Part shown: one piece after another, positions 34,222 through 42,383 of the stretch | Position numbering within the stretch: the stretch's first letter is position 1 | Layout of the letters: every line of letters starts with the position of its first letter | NCBI GenBank assembly: GCA_017484285.1 | Contig: JAFUTH010000011.1 | Location: 67,127-110,132, forward strand | DNA length: 43,006 bases | From: Treponema sp. | GTDB lineage: Bacteria; Spirochaetota; Spirochaetia; Treponematales; Treponemataceae | Direction: 5' to 3' | Notes under the pieces: model-generated | Databases searched by the model: none | What the model was told of the DNA's origin: nothing | What the model saw: the letters and a program-made list of their open reading frames with translations, nothing else | Program-made: the position numbers and the translations under genes

Positions 34222-35961
34222 ATGTCAAAAAGTGTGTTTCAAAAAGTCGGTGCGACACGAATCATTCCTATCTCTTTAAAGATTCTTATCATTTTTGTCT
34301 CTCTTTTGCTCCTCTCCAATTTCGCAACGAACTTCGTCAATTCATTTCTTTCGCGCCGGCAAATCATCAGTCTGAACAATACGGTCATGATTAGCCAACT
34401 GAAAGACATTTACTCGGCAGCGGGAAACCAGTACCAAATCTTCACGTTTACGGAAAACCGCGAAGAATCAATCCATTCCATCGCAAACACGGCACGGCAC
34501 GGATTCGAAATGCCAAACAGCATTGCCGTCGCCTTTGACAGAACGGGCAAGATTCTGTTCTGCGCATCCGCAACGCCGCTCCCGCCGATTGAAGACGAAT
34601 CAGAAAAATCCGAAAAAAAAATCCCCGCGCTCAACGAGCGTTCCGCCCAATTTTCTGACGAGGAAGCGCTTGCCTCTCTGAACGAGCATTTTTTGGCGGG
34701 TGTCACCGACGGCTCTATTCTCTTCCGCTCTGATTTGGGGCAGTATTTCGGCGTATACAAATATCAGGAAGACTGGGAATGCTATTTCGTCCGTGCGGAG
34801 CTTCGTTCGGATACCATGAAGTCAAACATCACGCTCTTCGGTGTCATCTCGCTCGTTATCGTCGGCATCGTCGTCGGCTTTTTGCTCGCGGGCATTTTTA
34901 TGTTCAAGCACATTCTCGAAAGCGTCCACAAAATCACTGCGGATTTGTACGAAATGCAGGAAAAGCAAAAGCTCTCGCTCATCGATTTGTCTGAGTCTCC
35001 GAACGATGATGTCACCTATCTCGCGGCAAGTTTCAATTCGCTCTCCTCAACGATTAACAATTTGCTCGGCATCTTCCAAAAATTCGTCTCAAAAGACGTC
35101 GTGGCAAAGGCATACAACGAGCACCAGATTCGCCTTGAGGGAAGCCAGCAGAATCTCGTCATGCTTTTCTCGGACATCAAGAGCTTCACCTACCGCACCG
35201 AAACGCTCGGCAACGACATCATCGACTTGCTCAACGTGCACTACGACAAAGTGATTCACAAAGTGCACGAAAACGCGGGCGTCATCGGCTCAATCATCGG
35301 TGACGCAATCCTCGCGATTTACGGCACGCAGCAGACAGACAACAAATCGCTCGACGCGCTCGACTCAGCATGGCAAATCACGCACGTCACGGCAGAACTC
35401 CGCGCGCGCATGATTGAACGGCGCGCCGAAATCGAACAAACGCGCACGCTCACCGAAGCCGAGGAGCGCATTTATCAGGCGGTCTTAATCGACATCGGTG
35501 TGGGCATCGACGGCGGCAACGTCTTCTACGGCAACATCGGCTCTGATGAGCACATGACGAACACGGTTATCGGCGACAACGTAAACTCAGCGAGCCGACT
35601 GGAAGGGCTTACGCGCATCTACAAACTTCCCGTCATTGTTTCGGGCTATGTCAAAAACGAGGTGGAGCAGGCAGGCATCACAAAATATCAATTCTTCGAA
35701 ATCGACACGGTGCAAGTCAAAGGCAAAACCGAAGGCAAAAAAATCTACTTCCCGATGATAGCGAGCGACTCGAACGACGAGCGTGAGAAATTCGCGCAAT
35801 ACGAAGCAGCGCTCGACGCATATTACAAAGGCGACTGGGACACCGCCCGCATGAAATTCAAAGACTGCGGCATCGAAGCGGCGGATGTCTTCTTGGAGCG
35901 CATCGGCACACAATCGGCACCGAAAAACTGGAGTGGTATATGGACAATGCAAACAAAATAG
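34222..35961 (+). CDS. Membrane-bound class III adenylate/guanylate cyclase
   Basis: A 579-residue sensor cyclase. A membrane helix near residues 18-36, an extracytoplasmic sensing region to about 205, a second helix (about 208-232), a HAMP-like linker (SVHKITADLYEMQ...) and a class III catalytic domain. There the metal Asps are in LFSDIKSFT and IIGDAILAIYG, and NTVIGDNVNSASRLEGL carries the transition-state Asn and Arg. It should make cAMP (possibly cGMP; the base-selecting residues were not resolved) in response to a periplasmic signal. It overlaps the next gene by 22 bases. I recall the same order, cyclase then p83/100 antigen, in T. pallidum. Confidence 0.9.
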   Translation: MSKSVFQKVGATRIIPISLKILIIFVSLLLLSNFATNFVNSFLSRRQIISLNNTVMISQLKDIYSAAGNQYQIFTFTENREESIHSIANTARHGFEMPNSIAVAFDRTGKILFCASATPLPPIEDESEKSEKKIPALNERSAQFSDEEALASLNEHFLAGVTDGSILFRSDLGQYFGVYKYQEDWECYFVRAELRSDTMKSNITLFGVISLVIVGIVVGFLLAGIFMFKHILESVHKITADLYEMQEKQKLSLIDLSESPNDDVTYLAASFNSLSSTINNLLGIFQKFVSKDVVAKAYNEHQIRLEGSQQNLVMLFSDIKSFTYRTETLGNDIIDLLNVHYDKVIHKVHENAGVIGSIIGDAILAIYGTQQTDNKSLDALDSAWQITHVTAELRARMIERRAEIEQTRTLTEAEERIYQAVLIDIGVGIDGGNVFYGNIGSDEHMTNTVIGDNVNSASRLEGLTRIYKLPVIVSGYVKNEVEQAGITKYQFFEIDTVQVKGKTEGKKIYFPMIASDSNDEREKFAQYEAALDAYYKGDWDTARMKFKDCGIEAADVFLERIGTQSAPKNWSGIWTMQTK

Positions 35962-37439
35962 CCCCGAACCTCACGCACAAAGAAGTCGCGCTCTTTCTCG
36001 GAGACGACCTGCACATTCAGAATGACGAAACAATCACGACGTACAATCTCGTCGATGAATACGCAAAAACGCGGAAACATTACAAGCCCTTCGTGTGGGT
36101 GCTGCTCGCCATCTGCTTTTTTATCGTCGGCGCGGGAACATTCACGACCATCGGACTGCTTTCCAATTCAAACAAGCGCATTGCCATCAACATCGACTCA
36201 TTCGATGATTTAAATTTGCGCTCGCTGCTAAGCTCAGCTGGACGCACGCAAAATTTGTACGAAAATGCGCTCCGAAATAAAGTAACGCTTGAAGAATCGC
36301 TTGAGAACGAACTTGCCCAGGCGGAGCAAAAACGAAAGAACGCGCTGTTCACGTTGCAATCAGTGGCAAAAGTCGCTACATCTGATTCACTCGCGCACCG
36401 AAGAAGCCAAATCGAGCAGAACTACACCGCATCGGTCACTCAGATTCACGAAACCTATGACACGCAAATTCTCGACGTCGAAGAGCAAATCAAAAAATAC
36501 AAGGCGCAAATCGAAAAATATGATTCAAACCGGCTCTCTCAGGCGCAGGAATCGGAATCATCGCTCGATAGTACAAAACAACTCCACGACCTCGAGATGC
36601 GCACGCAGTCAGACCGCTACGAAAAAAAGCTCAAGGACTTGCGCTTACAGCTCATCGCGCAACAGATTCAGGCGGCTGACGACCAGCGAAAAGCTGTCGA
36701 AGAAGTCCGCTCCATCTATCAGGCAAAAATCGATTTGCTTGACCCGAAAGCACGCGAACAGGACAACGAGCAGGACAAAATCATTTTGGATACAGGAATT
36801 CAAAACCAGACCGAGACGTCCGCAATCTGGAAGTCGGTTGAAAGCCTCGATTTTGATGAATCGCGCTACACTGCCCGCTTTGCGTCTCCGAGTCAGAATT
36901 TCGTCGGCTCGCTCAAAACAGCAAAAAAAGAACTGGCTGAATTAGAGACAGTCGCCTCACGATTCAAACCGATTCCAATGGAGAATTCAATCAAAGACTA
37001 CGTTCCCGCGCTCGTGCATCAGTCGTACCAAATTGCGAACGACCTTGCGGAAGGCGGCGTAAAAATGCAGGAAGAAATCAACGGACTCAAAGACGACATC
37101 GCCGCGCTCAACACAAAAATCAGCGAGCGCAACGAAGTGCTTGAGTCATTCACGGCGTTGAATCCCTGTGACGCCATTATCATCACAACAAAGAACGCGC
37201 CCAAATTCCCCGCCTATGTCGCACAGGCAAGCCGCGCGCACGTCTCGCAAAACGTCGGCGTTCCTGCCCAAATTCTCAACGGGAACAAGGCGGTCTCGGA
37301 CGCAACGCTCTCTTTTGACGGCACGGACTACATCGTTACTCAGATAATTCCACCACAAGAGCCGGGCAAAAAAAACGTCGAGCCATACCAAGTCAAAGTC
37401 GGCGACCGAATCCGCATCGTTCTTCAGCAAAAAAAATAA
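35940..37439 (+). CDS. Coiled-coil membrane protein, p83/100-antigen-like by position
   Basis: A 499-residue protein: about 45 cytoplasmic residues, one membrane helix (VWVLLAICFFIVGAGTFTTIGLL, about 50-72), a long charged coiled coil (about 100-265), further helices to about 410, and a small beta-rich end (GVPAQILNGNKAVSD..., VGDRIRIVL). Start ATG 35940 has GGAG six bases upstream and lies inside the cyclase gene, so the two are coupled and probably work together. No enzyme motif is seen. The identification as a p83/100 type rests only on remembered gene order in T. pallidum. Confidence 0.7.
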   Translation: MDNANKIAPNLTHKEVALFLGDDLHIQNDETITTYNLVDEYAKTRKHYKPFVWVLLAICFFIVGAGTFTTIGLLSNSNKRIAINIDSFDDLNLRSLLSSAGRTQNLYENALRNKVTLEESLENELAQAEQKRKNALFTLQSVAKVATSDSLAHRRSQIEQNYTASVTQIHETYDTQILDVEEQIKKYKAQIEKYDSNRLSQAQESESSLDSTKQLHDLEMRTQSDRYEKKLKDLRLQLIAQQIQAADDQRKAVEEVRSIYQAKIDLLDPKAREQDNEQDKIILDTGIQNQTETSAIWKSVESLDFDESRYTARFASPSQNFVGSLKTAKKELAELETVASRFKPIPMENSIKDYVPALVHQSYQIANDLAEGGVKMQEEINGLKDDIAALNTKISERNEVLESFTALNPCDAIIITTKNAPKFPAYVAQASRAHVSQNVGVPAQILNGNKAVSDATLSFDGTDYIVTQIIPPQEPGKKNVEPYQVKVGDRIRIVLQQKK

Positions 37440-37471
37440 ATTCCCTTTATATAACAATCTATTAATAATTT

Positions 37472-37504
37472 GTTAAGGAACGGTTAAGGCTTAGGATTTA
37501 GAAT
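37472..37504 (+). promoter_or_regulatory. Direct-repeat operator and leaderless -10 of the efflux operon
   Basis: GTTAAGG at 37472 and again at 37483 (11-bp period), with a partial third copy TTAGG at 37491, lie where a -35 box should be. TAGAAT (37499-37504) ends six bases before ATG 37511. Eleven-bp direct repeats replacing the -35 are typical sites of PhoB/OmpR-type activators. Confidence 0.45.
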
Positions 37505-37510
37505 AAAATC

Positions 37511-39058
37511 ATGAAGATATCCACGGGATTCTGCAAAAAATTTTTAGTTCCGCTCCTTTTTTTGTACCCGGCGCTTTCTTTTTCAGAGACGGCGCAAAAC
37601 ACGCTCACCACGTTGCTTTTCGGCTACATCAAAAATGATTTAACTCTTCAAAAATACACGCTCACTGCCGAGTCAAAATTGCTCGAGTATGATTCTACAA
37701 AAATCGAGAACGGCATTTCTCTCACGCTTTCGACAGGCACGGTTAAAATCCAGACATCTTCGGACGGCACCAAATACACGTTTACGCCGAGCGCTTCCCT
37801 TGAAATTCCAGAATTGCATGACACCACCGTTTCCGCAAGCCTTCCGATGACGAAAAAATCCGGATATGCGCTCGAGTCCGAGAACGGCACGTTTTTGGAC
37901 GATGGAAGCGTCAAAATCTCCACAGGTATCATAACTTCGGCTCCGCTCAAACGAAAAATCACACTGCTTGAAGCCGAACGCGCCTACACCGAAGCAAAAC
38001 GCAATGCTCAGAATCAGGCGCTCACCGTCGAAAACGAATTCTACACGAATCTCAAGACACTCTACTCGTATGTGTCGGACGTGCTCTCAAAAAAAGACGA
38101 GTTGTACGACGACGAGGTGGATTTAAAAGTGCTCACCGCGCAGGGCTACAGCAAAACGAGCGCGTCATACCGCACCAAATACCTTGAGTGCCAGAGCGAC
38201 CGGCGCAATGTGCACGAAGCGTTGCGCAAACTGGAGCGGGAAACGGCGGTCTTCGCGATGAAATGCGGCGCAGAATACAACCGCGTTTTCGACCCGCAAT
38301 CCTTCGATTCCGAAAAATCCGAAGAAATCAGCGAGCAAGCGTTGACTTCCGTCATGGAATTTCTTCCGACCGACATTCCCGCGATTGAAATGGAAGACGT
38401 ACTGAGCTACAAGAGCGATGACTACACCGACACCGAAAGCGCGGTCTGGTCAAAATACATCGGTGACCTCAAGCGAAAATCAGACTACACGCTCGAGGTC
38501 GGCGCGTATGCCGGCTACACGTTCAACGAATCAAGCTCGACGTATGACACGGTTGACGGCGGACTGACTTTTGATTGGCGCGGCATTTCGGCAAGCGCGG
38601 GCGTTTCCGTTCCCACGGGCACCAATCTCTTCCCGCTCGACTCAAGCGCAACGGGAATCGCCTCAAAAAGCCCCGTCTACACATTCGCGCTCACACTCAC
38701 ACCGAACACATGGCGGCTCGCTTCCATCGACAAAAAACAAGACGAACTGAATTCAAAAATCGACGAAATTGCCGTAAAGAGTGCGGCAGATGATTACGAA
38801 ACGGCGCTCGTCGACAAGCTGACGGAACGCGGCGATTTAACCTGGTCAGAGAAATCCTACGCCGAAGAATACGACATGTACTCTCAGCTTGAATACGACA
38901 TGGACACATGGCTCAAACAAGGTAGCGTCACCGAAAGCGATTACCGTGACGCGGAAAATAACCGCAGCAAGGCGCAGATGAACATCTTGATTAATGCCGT
39001 CGAAAAAATAATCTACAGCAATGAAGTCAAACTGATGTTCGTGCGAACGGAAGATTAA
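37511..39058 (+). CDS. TolC-like outer-membrane efflux protein
   Basis: A 515-residue exported protein (signal peptide to about FSETA). It alternates long helices (EAERAYTEAKRNAQNQALTV, KKQDELNSKIDEIAVKSAAD) with beta segments (YTLEVGAYAGYTF, ISASAGVSVPTG), the pattern of TolC-type channels: helices form a periplasmic tunnel, strands a barrel. Sequence identity to classical TolC is low, so the call leans on the next three genes, a MacA-like adaptor and a MacB-like ABC pair. It has no Shine-Dalgarno and a -10 six bases before the ATG. Confidence 0.75.
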   Translation: MKISTGFCKKFLVPLLFLYPALSFSETAQNTLTTLLFGYIKNDLTLQKYTLTAESKLLEYDSTKIENGISLTLSTGTVKIQTSSDGTKYTFTPSASLEIPELHDTTVSASLPMTKKSGYALESENGTFLDDGSVKISTGIITSAPLKRKITLLEAERAYTEAKRNAQNQALTVENEFYTNLKTLYSYVSDVLSKKDELYDDEVDLKVLTAQGYSKTSASYRTKYLECQSDRRNVHEALRKLERETAVFAMKCGAEYNRVFDPQSFDSEKSEEISEQALTSVMEFLPTDIPAIEMEDVLSYKSDDYTDTESAVWSKYIGDLKRKSDYTLEVGAYAGYTFNESSSTYDTVDGGLTFDWRGISASAGVSVPTGTNLFPLDSSATGIASKSPVYTFALTLTPNTWRLASIDKKQDELNSKIDEIAVKSAADDYETALVDKLTERGDLTWSEKSYAEEYDMYSQLEYDMDTWLKQGSVTESDYRDAENNRSKAQMNILINAVEKIIYSNEVKLMFVRTED

Positions 39059-39088
39059 AAATAAGAAATGAGGAACGAGAGACTGAAA

Positions 39089-40159
39089 ATGAAAAAACGC
39101 AAATTGGCTAAAAAACAAAAAATCATTCTCGGCGTGGTGATTGGGATTGCCGTTGTCGTGGCGATTCTCAATGGGGCACGGCGCATCGCGGAGAAATCAG
39201 CGTCCTCGTCGCAGGAACTGTACATCGTGCGCAAAGAGACCTACGAGAACGTGATTGAAATCGCAGGCACGGTGGCTGCGGCAAAATCACAGACACTCGA
39301 GTCGCTCAATGACGGAACGGTCGTCGGCGTGTACAAAAAAGAGGGCGATTCCGTAAAGGCGGGTGACCTCATCGTTCAGCTCGACGACACTGAGCAGCAG
39401 TACAATCTCGCAAACCTTGACTACGAAATTTCGGTCGCAAAGCAAAATCAGACTGCCGGAAAAATCAAATTGATGGAAACACAGCGCACGTCGCTCGTCC
39501 GCAAAATCGAAGACCGAAAAATTGTCGCAACGTTTGACGGCATTATCGCAGAACTTGACGTCGACCCCGGCGATTACCTTGAGGCAAAAGACGAAATCGG
39601 CACGCTCGTCAACACAAGCTATCTCACGGCGGATGTCGAAGTCGCCGAAACCGATGTTGCAAAGCTCAAAGTCGGGCAGAAAGTCGAATTTACGTTCCCC
39701 GCCTATGACGGCGCGGTCGAGGGCTATCTTGTCTCGTACCCGGCGATTGGCGAAGTGACGAGCCGCGGAGCCACCATTGTGAACGCAAAAGTGCGCATCG
39801 ACGATGTTCCCGAGGGCGTGCTGCCGAATTTCAGTTTTACCGGAAAGATTCAAATCACTGAGCCAGAGCAAAAACTGGTCGTCGAACGCTACGCAATCGG
39901 GCACGAAAAAGGCACGGCGTTCGTCGAAATCATGTCGCGCGACGGCAAAACGACGAAGGTCGAAGTCGAAGTGCAGCCCTACGGCACTGATTACGTGAAC
40001 ATTCTTTCGGGGCTTGAGGGCGGCGAAATGCTCAAAGCGCAAAGCTCTGCGTCAAAGAGCGGGCGCATGAGCGTAAGCAAAAAAGGTCAGAAAGCGCAGA
40101 AAAACAACAAAAACAATCAGCAGCAAGGCGGCATGATGGGCGGACCACCACCTTTTTAA
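39089..40159 (+). CDS. MacA/HlyD-family periplasmic adaptor
   Basis: A 356-residue membrane fusion protein linking an inner-membrane pump to the TolC-like channel. One N-terminal membrane helix (about 13-28), then the split lipoyl domain (GTVVGVYKKEGDSVKAGDLI and ATFDGIIAELDVDPGDYLEA) around a short hairpin of coiled coil, a beta-barrel domain (VAKLKVGQKVEFTFPAYDG) and a membrane-proximal domain. ATG 39089 fits GAGAG upstream; ATG 39068 in frame is the alternative. The end is a basic, Gln/Asn/Gly/Met-rich tail finishing in GGMMGGPPPF, also seen in other MacA-like proteins. Confidence 0.9.
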   Translation: MKKRKLAKKQKIILGVVIGIAVVVAILNGARRIAEKSASSSQELYIVRKETYENVIEIAGTVAAAKSQTLESLNDGTVVGVYKKEGDSVKAGDLIVQLDDTEQQYNLANLDYEISVAKQNQTAGKIKLMETQRTSLVRKIEDRKIVATFDGIIAELDVDPGDYLEAKDEIGTLVNTSYLTADVEVAETDVAKLKVGQKVEFTFPAYDGAVEGYLVSYPAIGEVTSRGATIVNAKVRIDDVPEGVLPNFSFTGKIQITEPEQKLVVERYAIGHEKGTAFVEIMSRDGKTTKVEVEVQPYGTDYVNILSGLEGGEMLKAQSSASKSGRMSVSKKGQKAQKNNKNNQQQGGMMGGPPPF

Positions 40160-40163
40160 TGCG

Positions 40164-40185
40164 GAAAATTGAAAGTGGAACTATG
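40164..40185. repeat. Short TTGAAAGTGGAA repeat fragment
   Basis: GGAAAATTGAAAGTGGAAC is a partial match to the repeat at 5681-5711 and 32371-32401. It forms the gap between adaptor and ATPase genes and includes the GTGGA that may serve as ribosome site. Confidence 0.35.
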
Positions 40186-40190
40186 AAACT

Positions 40191-40877
40191 ATGTCAGAAC
40201 CAGTAATTTACATGGAAGATGTTCGAAAAATTTACTCGATGGGCGAGCAGGAAGTTCATGCCTTGCGCGGAATTTCGTTCTCCGTGGAGCAAGGGGAATT
40301 CATGTCAATCATGGGACCTTCTGGCTCTGGAAAATCGACGTGCATGAATATGATTGGCTGCCTCGACCGCCCCACGAGCGGCATTGTCAAAATCGGCGGC
40401 AAAGAGACGGCGAAAATGAGCGAAAAAGAGCTTGCCGTGCTCCGAAACAAGACGATTGGCTTCGTGTTTCAGCAGTACCACCTTTTGCCCACGATGACCG
40501 TGCTTGAAAATGTGATGATTCCGCTCCGCTATCAGGGAATTGAACGCCCGCTCCGCCGTGACATGGCACTTTCTGCGCTCGAAAAAGTGGGCTTGAGCGA
40601 CCGCGTGAACCATCTTCCGAACGAGCTTTCCGGCGGACAAAAGCAGCGTGTCGCAATCGCGCGGGCAACGGTCACAAAACCTGCCATCATTCTCGCCGAC
40701 GAGCCGACGGGTGCGCTCGACTCAAGCACAGGGCGCGCCGTGCTCGAGCTCTTCGGTGAAATCAACACAACGGGCACGACCATCGTCATCGTCACCCACG
40801 ACCCGGGAATCGGCGCGAGTACACGGCGGTGCGTTCGGATTCTTGACGGACAAATACAGGAAGACAAGCATGTTTGA
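40191..40877 (+). CDS. MacB/LolD-type ABC transporter ATPase
   Basis: A 228-residue ATPase. Walker [11 protein letters not shown]-loop [12 protein letters not shown], signature LSGGQKQR, Walker [14 protein letters not shown] and switch His in VTHD are all intact. It belongs to the MacB/LolD/FtsE group, which works with a four-helix permease by a mechanotransmission cycle. Here it is a separate protein, unlike the E. coli MacB fusion; the permease gene overlaps its last eight bases. Confidence 0.95.
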   Translation: MSEPVIYMEDVRKIYSMGEQEVHALRGISFSVEQGEFMSIMGPSGSGKSTCMNMIGCLDRPTSGIVKIGGKETAKMSEKELAVLRNKTIGFVFQQYHLLPTMTVLENVMIPLRYQGIERPLRRDMALSALEKVGLSDRVNHLPNELSGGQKQRVAIARATVTKPAIILADEPTGALDSSTGRAVLELFGEINTTGTTIVIVTHDPGIGASTRRCVRILDGQIQEDKHV

Positions 40878-42066
40878 GGACTTTATCGACTCTTTTAGAA
40901 ATTTCGCGCGCTCTAAGACACGGACATTTCTCTCGCTGCTCGGCGTGATTATCGGCGTTGCGAGCGTCATTGTGATTACAAGCATTGGCTCCAGCTCCAC
41001 CAAGCAGATTCAGGCGCAGTTCGGCTCGAGCGGACTTGATTTAGTGAGCGTGAGTTCGGGCGGCTGGATGCGACGAAACCGCGATGCCGTCACGCTCAAA
41101 TTTGATGAATCGTTGCGCGAAGATTTGTTCGACAGCGTGCGGAACATCAAAAAAATCTGGTATAAAAACTCAACGAGTTTTTCAGTCAGCTATGGCGAAA
41201 CGACCGTTACCTCAAGTGCGACCGCAATTGAGCCGGGCTATCTTGAGATGTACCAGCTCGCACTCGACACGGGAAGCTACTTTACCGTAACTGATGACGT
41301 CGCCGGAAGCCAAAAAATGATTATCGGAAGCGAAGTCGCTGCATCTCTCTTTCCTGACGGAAACGCAGTGGGAAAGGGCGTGCTCGTCGTGTGCTCAAAA
41401 GTGCCGTTCGCGTTCACCGTTGTCGGCGTGCTCAAAGAGCAGTCGAGCGGCATGGAATCGAGCACAACGGGAATCTACATTCCGCGCGGTTTTTATGCAA
41501 AAAAAATCACCCCGAATCCAACCGCCGACACAATCATGGTGCAGGCGACCGATACAAGCTATTGCTCGCAGCTCGTCACTGACCTCACTTCGTACATGGC
41601 AGAAAAATCGGGCACGGAAGGCAGCGTGAACATCACTTCCATGCAGACGATGATTGATCAAGTGCAGAGCGTCATGGGCACAGTTTCGCTCATGCTCTCA
41701 GGAATCGCAGCAATCTCGCTCCTCGTCGGTGGCATCGGAATCATGAATATCATGATTGTGACGGTCACCGAGCGCAAACAGGAAATCGGCATTCGCAAAG
41801 CGCTCGGAGCAAGCCCCTTTGCAATTTGCCGTCAGTTTTTGGTGGAAAGCGCGAGCATTACGCTCTTAGGCGGCATTTTGGGAATCGCGCTCGGCATTGC
41901 GCTCAGCCTCGCCGTTGAGTACGTCGTTACCGATTTACCCTACGCGATAAAATTCTCCGCGTGCATCGTTTCGTTCGTGTTCAGCGTGTTCGTGGGCATT
42001 TTCTTCGGCTTAAGCCCTGCCATGAAAGCAAGCAAACTCGACCCCGTGGAAGCTCTGGCGGGGTAA
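40870..42066 (+). CDS. MacB-type ABC transporter permease
   Basis: A 398-residue inner-membrane protein: membrane helix 1 near residues 18-38, a large periplasmic domain (about 45-275, MacB-PCD-like, with the [14 protein letters not shown] stretch), then three helices at the C-terminus with the FtsX signature ([29 protein letters not shown]). With the ATPase, adaptor and TolC-like protein it makes a tripartite pump, which in relatives exports macrolides, peptides or lipoprotein-like substrates. ATG 40870 is preceded by AGGAAG; the overlap couples it to the ATPase. Confidence 0.93.
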   Translation: MFEDFIDSFRNFARSKTRTFLSLLGVIIGVASVIVITSIGSSSTKQIQAQFGSSGLDLVSVSSGGWMRRNRDAVTLKFDESLREDLFDSVRNIKKIWYKNSTSFSVSYGETTVTSSATAIEPGYLEMYQLALDTGSYFTVTDDVAGSQKMIIGSEVAASLFPDGNAVGKGVLVVCSKVPFAFTVVGVLKEQSSGMESSTTGIYIPRGFYAKKITPNPTADTIMVQATDTSYCSQLVTDLTSYMAEKSGTEGSVNITSMQTMIDQVQSVMGTVSLMLSGIAAISLLVGGIGIMNIMIVTVTERKQEIGIRKALGASPFAICRQFLVESASITLLGGILGIALGIALSLAVEYVVTDLPYAIKFSACIVSFVFSVFVGIFFGLSPAMKASKLDPVEALAG

Positions 42067-42383
42067 ATCAATTTTTTTTTAGTTCAGCATTTTCCCGCTG
42101 TATGACAGCACACATGCTGCACTATGATTGTAAGCATGTTGCTGTATGGGTGTAATCATACGGCTACACATACTGCCGTGTGTTTACAGGCATACGCCTA
42201 CAAACTTGCGCTTCTAATGTTTCTATTATAGAAAAAAAAATCCAAATATAACAAAAAATTATCCTCCCCTCGCTGTAAAAACCATGCCTGTTTCTACAAA
42301 TAAATAGGCGTGGGCAAAAGAAATGCGTGGTATGGGAAGCATAGCTTACGCCCGTAAAAAATCACAGCAGAGAGGTAATTTTT
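42067..42383. other. 317-base intergenic region
   Basis: This stretch has no supported gene. It holds nine to ten T just after the permease stop, the phased 22-bp repeats (42102-42211), a TTCTATTATAGAA palindrome (42221-42233 region) followed by eight or more A, an AT-rich block, small hairpins (AAGCATAGCTT near 42337-42347) and AGAGG eight bases before the next ATG. No confident promoter. Confidence 0.5.
42102..42211. repeat. Phased degenerate 22-bp repeats
   Basis: Units start at 42102, 42124 and 42146 with the pattern ATGnnnGnAnnCATnnnGC; two weaker units follow from 42168 and 42190. ATG or CAT recurs every 10-12 bases, that is about one helical turn. Small dyads such as GCTGTATGACAGC and GGCATACGCC lie within. 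Confidence 0.6.

Noticed and set aside
42102..42211. 22-bp repeats as a CRISPR remnant
   Set aside because: Units are directly adjacent, too short and too divergent, with no cas genes.
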